NCBI RefSeq assembly: GCF_910592395.1
Contig: NC_088312.1
Coordinates: 17,927,292-17,991,291, forward strand
DNA length: 64,000 nucleotides
Reading direction: 5' to 3'
DNA from: Lineus longissimus
Taxonomy: Eukaryota > Nemertea > Pilidiophora > Heteronemertea > Lineidae
The notes under the pieces were generated by a model that searched no databases, was not told the DNA's origin, and saw nothing but the letters and a program-made list of their open reading frames with translations. Below are positions 1-10,706 of the stretch, piece after piece (the stretch's first letter is position 1; every line of letters begins with the position of its first letter). The position numbers and the translations under genes were made by a program.

Positions 1-1089
1 ATGTCGTGACTATGAGGGAGATATCAGTGTGTGTAATCGTTTTGCTAGGAATTATGATGCTGTAGAAATATGCAAGTACTGTAAATACTCATGCGTTCAG
101 TTTATCTTTAAAATTTACTGGATATGACTCTTAGTCCTCTGTTTCTAAGTTCCTTGGTCCATTAGGACAGAAGATTTGTGACAGATCAGTGGTGACATAG
201 TACTTGACGAACTCGTTAATGTCGTCGATATTTGGATGCCCAGGGTTGTGACATTGTCTTGTGTTTCTTTAATGGTGAAGCCTTACCGCTCGACCCGGTT
301 TCACGCTACAACTATATGGCCGAGAATTTGAACGAGCATAATTGACACTCGCACAACTACGCCTAACCTCGCGTGACTGATGGAAGGTAAGTTACATATT
401 TAGGTCAAACTGGGGATTGAGACCCGCTTCAAATGGCACAGATGTTAGTCTAATTAAATCACCAAAGATCCCTCTGCACATGGAAACTAAGACCAGGGCG
501 TCAAAGTAAATAGTATTTGGTACAGGATGGACACATTCATGAAAACGGTAACAGCCCGGGTCTTAAGAACTACATTGTACAATATTTCCCTGGGGGGACA
601 AAACGGACCTCGTCCCCACTGTGAAGTGCCACCTTCAATAATGCCCCTTTAGATGACAGATACAGAAACTAGAGGTGATTACAAACACAATGGAACGTAA
701 CATCATGGGTTAATGTGAAAAGGCTTGGTTCCAGTGGCCATTTGAAAATTAAAAGCAAAAACGCAAAACGGTGAACTTTTCACCAACATTCGGATAAAGC
801 GATTTCAAGCCAAAATGCAGATTCGGGCATAGTGCCTTCAAGTTGCCCTGGCGACATGCCGATATTCCCCAATGGTGTTTAAATGGGTACCAGAGAGTGG
901 TTAGTGGCCTTCCAATGTTTTATGAACCTTTTTTAGGCGTTTCAGAAAAATGCAAAATTTGACGTATGGCCCATTAAGGTTACACTACACAGTGCGGAGG
1001 ACGGTGTCAAGGGCAGCGTCGAATAGGCCCCCAGCATCCGACACGAGGTTGTCTTTCAGTTCCTGCTAAGGCCAAATCATGCACCATTC
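1..1089. other. Intergenic stretch, no gene recognised
   Basis: No frame gives a recognisable protein. The only structure seen is one copy of a dispersed repeat at 312-395, whose partner is at 4554-4630. The right edge grades into a decayed LINE reverse transcriptase fragment. Confidence 0.5.
312..395 (+). repeat. Dispersed direct repeat, copy 1
   Basis: About 84 bp beginning CTATATGGCCGAGAATTTGA recurs in the same orientation at 4554-4630. There are scattered substitutions, and this copy has a few extra bases near its end (CTGAT before GGAAGGTA). It lies outside any recognisable element. It could be the end of a larger interspersed repeat, or LTR debris. The two copies are 4.2 kb apart, but the gypsy element lies wholly outside that interval, so they are not its LTR pair. 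Confidence 0.6.
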
Positions 1090-1147
1090 TACACGTTTCT
1101 GTGTTCGTATGAATTCAGAGAAGAAGTCTACGGCATTTTCATTGCAT

Positions 1148-1699
1148 CTATGGGACAGGTTGTCATATCGGAAATGTATTCTTTGGGCAATTTGCATATG
1201 CCGATGATATTATTATACTAGCACCAATTATAACATCTCTAAAGCGTATGCTTGCAGTGGCAACTAAGTTCTCAATTGAATTACATATCAAATTCATTGA
1301 AAGTAAATGTAAACTACTTATATTTGGTATCAGGGACTATGTACAAATCTCACTTAGTTTTGACGGTATCAGAATGACCGCTAGTGCCTCTGAAAACCAC
1401 CTAGAAATACAATTTGGACCGGAAGCATAGAGGTAGCGGTTAATGACCTATATCGTAAAACAAACGTATCGCTTACCAACTTTCGTTATGCTACATGTAG
1501 TTTTGATGTAAAATATTCACTCTTTAAGTCATATTGCATGTCATTATATGGACGTCAGTTATGGGACCTCTCATCCCCTTTTAAAGGCAGGATAGCTGCT
1601 GCATGGAGGAAACGTGTTCGTGGGATTCTTTGAATTTCCCCTAGGACTCACAATGACTTAATATTATCAGTGCAGTGCCCTAGTAAGCGCGCAGCGCCT
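1148..1699 (+). mobile_element. LINE reverse transcriptase fragment (jockey/CR1-like), decayed
   Basis: The plus strand reads as the later part of a non-LTR reverse transcriptase. The frame from about 1150 carries a GCHIG-like turn, then the catalytic box AYADDI near 1194-1211, then the palm/thumb sequence KCKLLIF. A frameshift near 1430 follows, and the post-RT region continues with the motif MSLYGRQLWD and a W/R-rich tail. It resembles the same regions of the larger LINE at 8122-13510 (YADDIVILAP; MALYGCVLWD), so both probably belong to one family. There is no start codon, no endonuclease and more than one frame break, so this is a dead fragment. Its 5' limit is uncertain, because weak similarity may start near 1090. 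Confidence 0.75.
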
Positions 1700-2800
1700 T
1701 TAGGTGGGGGGGGGGGGGCGGAAACCCCCCAAACCCCCTGGTTGGTAACCTGCTATAGTTCCTACCGCCAATTTTTTGTTTTGATAGACGGTTTTCTCCG
1801 TGTATCTCTTTAGCAGCAACTCAACTCCATCATCATAATAGCCGGCAAAGAAATGGAAAATGTCCCTCCCCTGAAAGGTGTCCGGACTATCGTAGTCTGG
1901 CACTCTGGCAGATTCATAATGTAAAGTGCAAGCTCTAATGAACTCGCGCAATTGTCGATGTGGGGAGCCCCCAACCCCCAGGTTCTGACATGTTTTAGCC
2001 AGTGCATTGGGGGACCCCGTCCTGCTGACATGTTTTAGCCAGAACCTGGCTAAAACATGTCAGCTTACCCCGGGGCGCTCGAGTGGAACCCCCAAACCTT
2101 CATTGTGGTACAGTCCTGTGACACATTTAACCCCGGGCGAGGAAGTCAAAGGTACCCATTTCATAGTACCCAAACCCCAACCCTCATCCATCATTACCCT
2201 TCCTTTTCACTGGCATGATATTGGCAAGAAAGTCAAGAGGTAGTACTGGTGGCTTCCTTGAGTAAATTGCATGTGGTTGTATCTGGGCAACCAATCCAAG
2301 GGGTCAGGGATCAGATTTTCCCCACCATGTTGCCGAATGGTAAATGCATAAAAAATTAGTTGGAAAGGGTTTTTGCCGGCCAAGAGACTGGAAGACACTT
2401 GACTCTTGAGGAAAACCAGACTGATGAACAAAGAACCTGAGGAACATAGAACCCTCTTCATATCTGGGAGCATAAAAAGCCTGCTAGCGAATATTGATTA
2501 TTCTTTAGGAATAACCAGAAGACCTGCAAAACTAATGGTACCCCATAAAAACATACATTCCTCCATAAGGTGTCTTCGGGTCCCACCACGGCTCATGTCG
2601 AATTCGTTGAAGAGGTTTATTTAAATCTCAAAATAATATTTTTTTTCTCGAAACGCCTGCCCGGTTTTTGCTTGATTAATTCGGTATTGTATCCATTTTA
2701 AGCGTCTTTTGATTATTATTACTGAAGTCTCAAAAATCAAAACACATATGTCGGAGGGGGAACCCTCCGAAACCCCCTGAAATTGAAGGTTGATTAAAAA
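1700..2800 (-). other. Degenerate coding-like stretch, unidentified
   Basis: On the minus strand several frames in turn look protein-like, for example the segment around 1760-1950 with HYESARVPDYDSPD and the segment around 2510-2620 with NLFNEFDMSRGG. They are broken by stops and frame changes. Both edges carry a similar G-run/C-run motif (1706-1740 and 2752-2781), which suggests the stretch is one decayed mobile element. I do not recognise the protein. Inside it is a perfect hairpin at 2024-2064. Confidence 0.25.
2024..2064. repeat. Perfect 19-bp stem hairpin
   Basis: The arm 2024-2042 (GCTGACATGTTTTAGCCAG) is followed by the 3-nt spacer AAC and then its exact reverse complement at 2046-2064. 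A further direct copy of most of the arm lies just upstream near 1984-2002. It could be a fold-back duplication or a replication-slippage product. No gene context points to a terminator or an RNA. Confidence 0.85.
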
Positions 2801-4553
2801 ACAGTGTGGATATTCATGTGGTTCTCTGTAGGAGCTCAGAATAGCCGAGTCGCTTCATTCGCGCGTTTATCTCTTTTGGCGACCATTATAAGTCAAATTT
2901 AAGCAATTTGAATCGAATCCATGGACATGAGAAACATTGTTTACATTGGATACGTATGCACGTTAACTATAGAAGCGCTTCGCAGAAAAGTGCGCGCTTG
3001 ATACTAATCATAATTAATGATATTGATTGAGAACTCTTAAGCGAGCTATATGGTTAGAGAGTGTGTGTGCGTGCGTGTGTGTGTGTGTGTGTATACCGTC
3101 AACGAAAAAAAGTTGACCCGGAACCAGAAAACCTCCACGCCCAGGTGAAATTTTTGCACGCGAATCGTATATGCCGATGCACAGCAATTTACTTGGGGAG
3201 AGATTTTCTTTTTCCAAAATAATGCAACGGGACCGATGATTTTTACGCAGAGTAGCCGCTGTTCGGTTAGAGATTTCGTCAAAACAGGGGCGAATCAAAG
3301 TGTGACGATACCCTGGTGCGAATCGAAATGCATTAAACAACGATCTGCATCGCTGCCAGAGATTGTTTTTCTCTTACCGCGAAGAAATCGTGCTTTGAAC
3401 TGGCAAAAGTCCGCAAAAGATTTCAAGTCTGCTCACTTTTCCGTAGTACGCATGCACACCAACATGATCGGTCAGGGACTGCCGGTTTCGACGACGATTT
3501 CGTCAATGTCATGGCGTGTGGGAGGATGTCGACGGTCTGGTCCTATCTATAATGCAATAATCTTGAAAGTATATTGGTCTCAATGTTTATTTCCCCGTTT
3601 TCATGACAAAATCCTACCGTGAAACCTGAAACCACTCGTCCACAACACAAGCCATTTCAATTTTCCGTAGAAAGCGCATGCGCACTAACTCAAACGCACG
3701 CGCTACCTTCAAACTATTCACGCTTACTACTCGCCATCATTGACATTGACATTGTGTGCTAGTCTTCTCGCTCACCAGCCCTATTAACGAAGAGCTCCCT
3801 ATCAAGGCCTGAGCCTTCCCCATATTATTCTAAATCATGCTGAACACCGTATTACATGTATTAATTTTTAAAGTCTAGTATTTTATCTAGCTATATCTAT
3901 CTACTTCAAATCTGCAGGAAATGGTAGTAGATCTCCTCTCGGAAAACTGTAAGGTTTTTGTCATAAATACAACTGAGATTGGTTTAACCTTGCTAATTCC
4001 CAAATACCAGTACCAGCCTTAGATGACATCGACTTAGATCGTAGGTGGTAACAAATAACAGATATTTTTTCTATGAGGGACTTTGGGGATGATTTATTAT
4101 CTCGGGAGGAAATATCTACCATTGACATGGTGTGTATAGATTAAACTTCTAAATATCACACTTTGAGACCCATCCTCTTCATTCTTATAACATTATCATG
4201 TGTGTTCATTTTGATCTCCTTAAATCCACCTGATTGTAATTTTTGACGCACTCGCACCAATTGCACGAATGTGTATATTTAATTGTATACTACCATACGA
4301 AATAAACATTAATGATAATAATTGGTTCATTAATTCATTAATGAACCGATAGGTGGCGCCACCTTTGACACCACTTGGATGCTGAAAATGGTAAAGAATA
4401 GACCAAGAAATGGCAAGATGTGTGCGATCTTCAAACGGGCCTAAATCGGTTAAAATAAATGATTAGGGAATGACATTACCAGCAGCAGATAGCCAAAGAC
4501 ATCTAGTTTCTTTATTTGATGTGAGAACATGGGGTCATCTCGGCTATTTTTTG
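2801..4553. other. Non-coding stretch with a GT microsatellite
   Basis: No gene is recognised. The stretch contains a GT-rich microsatellite at 3061-3092 and a short palindrome near 4324-4347. The AT-rich sequence ACGAAATAAACATTAATGAT near 4297 resembles the 3' tail of the LINE that ends near 8122, so a LINE 3' end may lie there. The open frames at 3236-3622 and 3014-3340 have no recognisable domain and are best read as chance. Confidence 0.4.
3061..3092. repeat. GT dinucleotide microsatellite
   Basis: An alternating GT run of 32 bp, interrupted twice by GC. Confidence 0.95.
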
Positions 4554-4630
4554 CTATATGGCCGAGAATTTGAACAAGCATAATTGACACTCGCATAACT
4601 ACGTCAAACCTCGCGTGGAAGGTATGTTAC
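4554..4630 (+). repeat. Dispersed direct repeat, copy 2
   Basis: Partner of the repeat at 312-395 in the same orientation, and slightly shorter. It ends 560 bp before the first recognisable gypsy pol sequence. Confidence 0.6.
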
Positions 4631-4779
4631 AATCCTGCACCATCTCCTCGATGTCAACGTGAAAGTGGATGCGCACTTCAGACACAGGGTGAAGAAAAGA
4701 GGTCCAGGTTGCAAGGTCCAGGTTGCAAGGCCGGCAACTAAGCCCAACAGGGTGGCTTGGCAAAAATCTTCTCACCTCG

Positions 4780-4830
4780 CCTTATATATAGGTCAACCTT
4801 ATATAAAGGTCAACCTTATATATAGGTCAA
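4780..4830. repeat. 17-bp tandem repeat, three copies
   Basis: Three adjacent copies of CCTTATATATAGGTCAA (4780-4796, 4797-4813, 4814-4830), with one substitution in the middle copy. A two-copy 15-bp repeat (AGGTCCAGGTTGCAA) lies just upstream, around 4702-4731. Confidence 0.9.
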
Positions 4831-4987
4831 AGAAAGACTTAACATACCAAAATCTTCAAGGGTCGGCCATTATAAAAGATTCATAGAATCATGATGCAAG
4901 AAAGCCGAAACAAGGTTACAGCTGAAGCGTGTCTTATTTATACCTTTTTATTCAAAACTGAGGTGAGGAAGGAAAAGACATGCATTT

Positions 4988-5110
4988 AGGCCTTACCTCA
5001 ATCCTAGCCCTAAACCCTAACCCCTATCCCTAGCTGACCCAACCCTAATCCTAATCCTTGTTAAACCCTTAGGCCTACCCTAGCCTTTAACCCCCCCCTC
5101 GCTCCGCCCA
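4988..5110. repeat. Degenerate telomere-like CCCTAA tract
   Basis: Irregular runs of CCCTAA, CCCTAG, ACCCTAAC and related hexamers, grading into a C-rich end. The animal telomere repeat is TTAGGG/CCCTAA, so this reads as a degenerate interstitial telomere-like tract. It stops close to where gypsy homology starts. It may be a true interstitial telomere block, or simply the low-complexity end of a truncated repeat. Confidence 0.6.
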
Positions 5111-5194
5111 ACCCCTACCCCGCCCCTCGAGCACATCCCGCATGCGAGACCCACGCACGGCCCTCATCACGCACTCCTGTCCAATCCCAGTATC

Positions 5195-5892
5195 CATGTG
5201 TTCGATGGTGGCCTTGGGGAAACTCCCAGGCAAAGTATCTCTAAAGGTCGATGACTCTGTTCATCCTGTTATCTCTCCTGCTCACCGCACACCTATATCA
5301 CTTCGTGACAGACTGAAAACTGAACTGACTAAGCTAGCTGATATTGGGGTTTCAGCTACGGTTGAGGAACCGACCCCATGGGTTAACCAGATGGTTATCG
5401 CGGAGAAAAAGTCTGGTGACATACGCATATGTCTCTCTCCGCTTGTGCTAAATCGTACTCTTAAACGTGAGCATTATCAACTGCCTGTTTTGGATGACAC
5501 TCTCCATAACATGGCAAATTCCCGTGTCTTCACTAAGCTGGATGTGAAAAGCGCGTACTTGGCACGTGGAACTTGATGATGAATCTAGTATGCTGACAAC
5601 GTTCCAAACTCCCTTTGGCAGATATAGGTGGCGCCGTCTACCTTTTGGCTTGAATATATCAAGCGAACTGTTCCAGAAAAAGCTTCTGGAGGCCATCGAT
5701 GGTCTCGATGGTGTTGAGTGTATTGCCGACGACATCGTTGTCCATGGTCCGGATGTTGCAACCAATGACAAGAACTTGAGGAACTTTCTATCGCGTTGTC
5801 GTGAAAAGGGGATCAAGCTTAACTTGTCAAAACTGGAACTGCGCATGCCCGAGATTACTTTCATGCGACACAAAGTCGGTAGGACAGGATAA
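5195..5892 (+). pseudogene. gypsy reverse transcriptase, broken
   Basis: The first frame (to 5576) holds the RT entry region (GKLPGKVSLKVDD, then TPWVNQMVIAEKKSGDIRIC) and the motif-A sequence FTKLDVKSAY. The frame then shifts by one near 5570. The second frame continues with TPFGRYRWRRLPFGL and the catalytic box IADDIVVHG near 5725-5751, where the usual YxDD tyrosine is replaced. It ends at the in-frame TAA at 5890. The ATG at 5142 precedes the homology and is probably not a native start. RT would copy element RNA into DNA, but this copy cannot encode it intact. Confidence 0.9.
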
Positions 5893-7391
5893 CAAGTGGA
5901 CCCTGAGAAAGTCCGTGCTTTTGCTGACATGCCCCCTCCAACAAATCTGGAGGAACTCCAACGTTTTCTGGGCATAGTTAACTTCCTGTCGAAATTTCTG
6001 GCGAATCTAACCTCTGTAGCAACGCCGCTACGCAACCTCACGAAGAAGGACACACCCTTTGTGTGGTCCTCTTCTCAGGACGCTGCTTTCACTGCCATAA
6101 AGAAAATGGTCTGTGAAGCACCCGTGCTTGCTCTCTATGATCCTAAAAAGGAACTGACACTTGAGAATGATGCGTGTGAGTATGGGCTAGGCTCAGCCCT
6201 ACTCCAAAATGGAAGACCTATCGCATATGCAAGCCGATCACTGACGGATAGTAAAAAGAACTGGGCTCAGATAGAGAAGGAAATGTGCGCAATTTGTTTT
6301 GGTCTCGAAAAATTCCATCATTACACCAATGGTCGTAAAGTTCACGTTATCACCGACCACAAGCCTTTGGTACCGATCATGTCAAAACCGTTGTACAAGG
6401 CACCACGATGCCTGCAGAGACTCCTCCTACGTAGCCAAAAGTATGATTTTGACCTTACGCATAAGGCTGGGACCGCGATTCCTCTGGCAGTTACGCTGTC
6501 GAGGGCTCCACTTGCCGATAAGCCTGAAACCGAACTTGTAACAGTCAACCTCATTAATTTCTCTCCGATCAAACAGGATCAACTGAGCAAAATACGCGAT
6601 GAAACTGCGCGAGACACTGAACTTACAGCGTTGATGGAAACCATTGCGCAAGGATGGCCTGACAACAAAAGTGACCTACCTACAAGTATTGTTCCGTACT
6701 TCAATTGCAGAGACGAACTTTCAATGTTGGATGACATTATTATGCGCGGTGAACGTTTTGTGATTCCGAAAAGCATGCGCCGTGAAATGAAAGATAAGAT
6801 ACATGCAGGGTACCTTGGCATTAACTCTTGCTTGCGACGAGCCCGAGAGCTCCTATTTTGGCCAAGAATGTCCTCCGAACTCCGTGAATTCATCGAGTCT
6901 TGTATTACCTGTGCAACATTTGCGGACCGCCAGCCTGCTGAAATGTTGTACCTGCATGAAGTACCAAAGCGTGCATGGGCAAAGGTTGGCGCTGATATGT
7001 TTTCCTACAAAGAAAAACAATATCTAGTGACTTCTGATTACTTCAGTGGCTTCTTTGAACTAGACTATATCCCGCAGACAAACTCCGGCACTGTCATCGC
7101 CAAGATGAAAAACCACTTTGTGCGCTACGGCATTCCTGATACAGTGGTTAGTGGAGTGGAGGACCGCAATTTACGGCAACTGAGTTCAAAACGTTTGAAA
7201 CTCAGTGGGGGTTCAAACATGAGTTTTCAAGCCCTGGAAACTCAAAAGCAAATGGAGTTGCTGAAGCCGCAGTCAAGCAAGCAAAACGTTTGTTGAAAAA
7301 AGCGCACAAGTCGCATGAGGACCCATATTTAGGACTCTTGAATGCGCGTAATACGCCCACCGAAGGGTTGGACTCAAGCCCTGTCCAGTGA
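5893..7391 (+). pseudogene. gypsy RNase H and integrase, broken
   Basis: Directly after the stop at 5890 the same frame reads the RT connection (LQRFLGIVNFLSKFL) and RNase H (NDACEYGLGSALLQNGRPIAYASR, given here as two adjoining motifs: NDACEYGLGSALL and RPIAYASRSL). Next come the integrase zinc finger (HAGYLG, with the second histidine apparently changed to tyrosine, and CITCATF) and the first catalytic Asp of the core (GADMF). Near 7158 the reading shifts to a frame that carries the rest of the core, including the motif NSKANGVAEAAVKQ with the expected Glu. A TGA at 7389 ends it. Integrase would insert the cDNA, but this copy is non-functional. Confidence 0.9.
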
Positions 7392-7994
7392 ATTTTGGGT
7401 CGCCGCACTAAAACACTTGTGCCAACTACGGCAGAGTTACTCAAACCAAACTCTGCGCCCCCTCTCAAAGATCAAATCAGACAAAAGGAAAATCTGAAAA
7501 ATGGACTCGCTGTTCGACTGAACACCAATCGAAAGGATTTGAAACAGCTGAAACCTGGCGATACTGTGCGAATGCAGCCCATTCAAAGGGGAGAAACGGA
7601 ATGGAAACCTGCTACAATTACCAAACTGCTAAAGCAAAGGACTAACGAGGTGAAAACAACTGATGGGACATTGCTCAGGCGCAATAGACAACATCTTCGC
7701 TTAAAACCTCATGGTGAACGTGCGCCGCCGCAACCACCGAAATCTAACATGCAAGGAACTGTAATGAACAGCAGTTCGTCTGTACCTTCTGCGCTGCCTG
7801 AGAAAAAGGACAATTCTGTCCCCACTGGTGCATGTGCACAACAACCAAATGCCAGTAAGATTCCTCTTCCTAAGCCTGTACCAATGCTGAACAATTCAGA
7901 GACTCAGGCTCCAAATGAGCCAACTGGTTACGTCATGCGCCGTTCAGGTCGTATTAGCAGACCGCCTGCTAGATTCGCAGATGAGCAAACTTAA
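7392..7994 (+). pseudogene. gypsy integrase C-terminal tail
   Basis: The frame continues after the TGA at 7389 with LGRRTKT, a basic stretch, and a short beta-rich module (KPGDTVRMQPI...WKPATITK) typical of the target- or chromatin-contacting tail after the gypsy integrase core. The end is Pro/Ser-rich and finishes with MRRSGRISRPPARF, a pattern common at the C-terminus of gypsy pol. The stop at 7992-7994 is probably the native end of pol. No 3' LTR or polypurine tract is evident before the LINE tail near 8122. Confidence 0.8.
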
Positions 7995-8262
7995 ACAAAT
8001 AATGTGTCTTAAAGCGTTATCTAGTGTGTACCGTACAGCAGTATATTAGTAATGAGTAACCCAAATGCTGTGAAGCATGTTCTGTGGACTTTCATACATT
8101 TATTGGTGCCTTGTGGACAATTATAAGTTTATTATTACTATTATAGTTCTTTATTCGTACTAACAAGTACAATCAAAAGGTGCAAGTGCAGATACAAAGT
8201 GATGTGCTACAACAAAAGAGAACAGAACAAGACAAAATTGTCTTTACACCTTGATATTTACC

Positions 8263-8846
8263 CTACCCCACACACAGATCAGCCAAGATAAACTCAATCT
8301 CTTCCTTCTCCAGAATTTCAAAGTTCCTTTCTTCCTTCATAATGACCAAGTCTCTTATAACACCCGCATTGTCCTTGACTGACTGATCTACATTTTCAAG
8401 TCGTCTTACATCTACATTACATACGTCATCTCTACAACAGTTCGCTTTCTCACATAGTATTGCAATGTTTTTTGATACCGTAGATCTACTACCCTCGAGT
8501 GCCAACTGGCCACATCTCCTAACAAGCTCGTTTCCGCTATTTAGAACCGAGTACATGAATTAAACGAAGCGTGCGTACAGCTGTATGTCAAATGGTGTAT
8601 CAACACAGATCAGAGGAAGCAGGTTCCTGTGGGTCATATATGGCAAATTAAAAAATTTTCGGACACATTTCCGCCACGCTACACACCCTTTTTCTAGTTT
8701 CCTAGGAGTGAAGTCCCATAAGACACAGCCATACAGGGCCATTGCAAATGATTTGAAGAGCTTGTATTTGATATGAGAGAAACAATGACCAAACACAGAT
8801 ATTAAATTGTTACTACGAGAGTAAATCATAGCCACAGAACTACTCT
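8263..8846 (-). pseudogene. LINE C-terminal part, downstream of the inserted transposon
   Basis: The minus frame from about 8835 reads MIYSRSNNLISVFGHCF, FKSFAMALYGCVLWD, then W/R-rich post-RT sequence. It meets one in-frame stop near 8560 and continues in the same frame to 8263. This matches the end of the related fragment at 1148-1699 (MSLYGRQLWD). It is the 3' continuation of the RT at 11283-13510, from which it is separated by the 2.4-kb insertion. Confidence 0.85.
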
Positions 8847-9028
8847 AGTTTCGTCTTTCTAAGGTACCGTCATTAAGCCCAGGTTAGCCCGCCTCCAACA
8901 TACAGGGCAAACACCATCTGGAACATGATTGGATGGCGCCGGGCAAGGCAGGGGAGTATAATGAAGTTCATCGGTGTAACTGACACATTTCTCGACGGGT
9001 CGCGTAATTGATCAGATTGTCCATAGTC

Positions 9029-9195
9029 AAAAGGCCTTTTTACATGGTGCGGGTTCGAAACGGATCGAGGAAGGTTCGGATATTTTCTACACGCACAAAT
9101 GAGCCTTTGGTCATTGTGGCCAGTTTCTATCAGCGTGCAAAAAATAAGCAAACCTTCCTCGATCCGGTTCGAACCCGCACCGTGCTAAAAGGCCT
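9029..9195. repeat. Large imperfect hairpin inside the pogo-like element
   Basis: The arm 9029-9076 (AAAAGGCCTTTTTACATGGT onward) is the near-perfect inverse of 9151-9195, with a loop of about 74 bp. Each arm contains GGTTCGAA, which matches the core of a Pol III B-box. However, no A-box or tRNA cloverleaf could be drawn. It is probably a small fold-back or MITE-like insertion in the transposon 3' region. Confidence 0.8.
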
Positions 9196-9352
9196 AATAA
9201 TGACGAAACATGAAATGAATATCCCTTTGATGATCAGGCTTATCGACTGATTCAGTTGAAGGAAAGTGTCATTATACGTACAGGATGGTTCAAAAAAATG
9301 TTCACGTTCGAATCGGAAAAATCCGTACAACCAATGCTGAGTCGCAGTAAAT

Positions 9353-10706
9353 TCAGTCCATTTCTATTTCCTCCTCCAGAATGTTGACAAACTCAAGCCC
9401 AATTTCCTCCCCCTCTTGGTCTAGCTCCCGCAGTGGTCCGGCGTCAATTGGGGTTGCCCTGAACAAGGCCGACTCGAATCCACTCTCAATTACTTGCGGA
9501 GGTACAGCTTCCAAAGCCTCACTCACGATATTAACTACCTCACGCAGCCCAATACGTTCACAGGTCCCGTCATCTTGGGTGTTGTCATTTTTCCAGGCTT
9601 TCCACGTCTTCCGCAAATTGTTCTTAAAGGATTTCATCACGGCAACATCGAGGGGTTGTGCCAGAGACGTACAGCATGCCGGGATAAAATTGAGGATGCC
9701 TCCCAATTCTGTCACTCGGAGACCGAAATTCTCCGTGCGGTGCACTCTGTACCCATCCACGAGGAGAAGAAATTGATCGGTATCTTGTGTGGTGATGTAT
9801 GGCTCGAATACTTCATCTAACCAATGATTGGCAGTCTTCTCCTTCATCCAACCTGTAGCGGAGGAGGTTATAATAATGTTTGCAGGCAAGTCCTCCTCTT
9901 GCAGGGCTGCCAGTTGTCGGACGAAACCAGTCCTCGGAAAAGTGATGTGCGCCTGTAACTTTATATACTCCCGTCGCGGTGATGGTAAGGGTCACCGTAC
10001 AACCCAGCTTGGTGTTGGATCGTGACGTCCGCACGTCAACCGACTTGGCTCCCCTGGCGTTGGCTGTGTACAAAGGACGAGACTCGAACAGTGCAAACGT
10101 CTGGTCCATATTGAAGAGGAATTGCAAGGCAATCTGAAACTGATCGATCGTTTGCGTCACGTCGTCGCGGAAGACCTTGACACGTTGGGCAGCGTCAGCC
10201 GGCAGAGTGCTGGTATTCATATTCACTTTCCGGAGAGAGATCTTCTTTCTCTTCATGAATGCTTCTACCCATCCGGCGGAAGCGTGGAAAACGTGCTGTG
10301 TAGGTCTGGACTCTATGAAGCCTTGTCTTTGTTCGTTTGGCAACTGATTCCACCAGTCTTCAAAAATCGTCATAGCACTGACTTCTATGTCCTGGATCGC
10401 AACAGGCAGCCTCCTCTCCCTCAGCCGCTGGTACCATTGGTAAACACGCTCCTCGACTACCGGCCATTGACCCACCAGTCGCTCTTTGACTGTCCTGTCC
10501 TTGCCGCGACCTTCGCGCTCTTTCTCTTCCAGGTCTTCAAGGTTCCACTTTCTCAACGTTAAAACTGGGATCTTGTAATGTTCGGCAAACTCGTTCATGC
10601 TTTCGACTGTTCCATTCAATAGCCCTGTCTCAAGGTCCCGCAAGTACGTTATTTTCTCGGATATCGAATAGCTCCTTCGCCGTTTTCTCAAGGGTTCTTG
10701 TTCCAT
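9353..10706 (-). pseudogene. pogo/Tigger-type DDE transposase, one frameshift
   Basis: The start is the ATG at 10706, which opens MEQEPLRKRRRSYSISEK. Residues about 10-60 form a psq-type helix-turn-helix and residues about 75-160 a CENP-B-type HTH region (WYQRLRERRLPV, WVEAFMKRK). The DDE_1 core follows with FNMDQT (first Asp). A one-base shift near 9920-9940 moves the reading to a second frame, which carries LLVDGYRVHRTENF (second Asp) and SLAQPLDVAVMKSFK (third Asp). It ends at 9353 with an acidic tail. All three catalytic acids are therefore present across the two frames. The protein would cut and paste the element, but this copy needs an intact frame to do so. The shift could be a sequencing error. 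Confidence 0.9.

Larger units (their letters stand above)
5195..7994 (+). mobile_element. Ty3/gypsy retrotransposon, 5'-truncated and mutated
   Basis: A run of pol domains in gypsy order: reverse transcriptase, RNase H, H2C2 integrase zinc finger, DDE integrase core, integrase C-terminal tail. Gag, protease and both LTRs were not found. At least four lesions break it: a frame change near 5570, an in-frame TAA at 5890, a frame change near 7158 and an in-frame TGA at 7389. The domain order and the KLDVKSAY, FGRYRWRRLPFGL and HKPL-type motifs are typical of animal Ty3/gypsy elements. The 5' end abuts a telomere-like tract. The element is dead, and any remaining transcripts would not give a full polyprotein. 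Confidence 0.92.

Noticed and set aside
3014-3622. Open frames of 108 and 128 codons on opposite strands as host genes
   Set aside because: One is driven by the GT microsatellite (His/Thr repeats). Neither has a recognisable domain or splice signals.
312-4630. LTR pair of the gypsy element
   Set aside because: Both copies lie upstream of the gypsy pol genes, so they cannot bracket the element.
9029-9195. tRNA gene suggested by the B-box-like GGTTCGAA
   Set aside because: No A-box, acceptor stem or anticodon arm fits. The motif is explained by the two arms of a hairpin.
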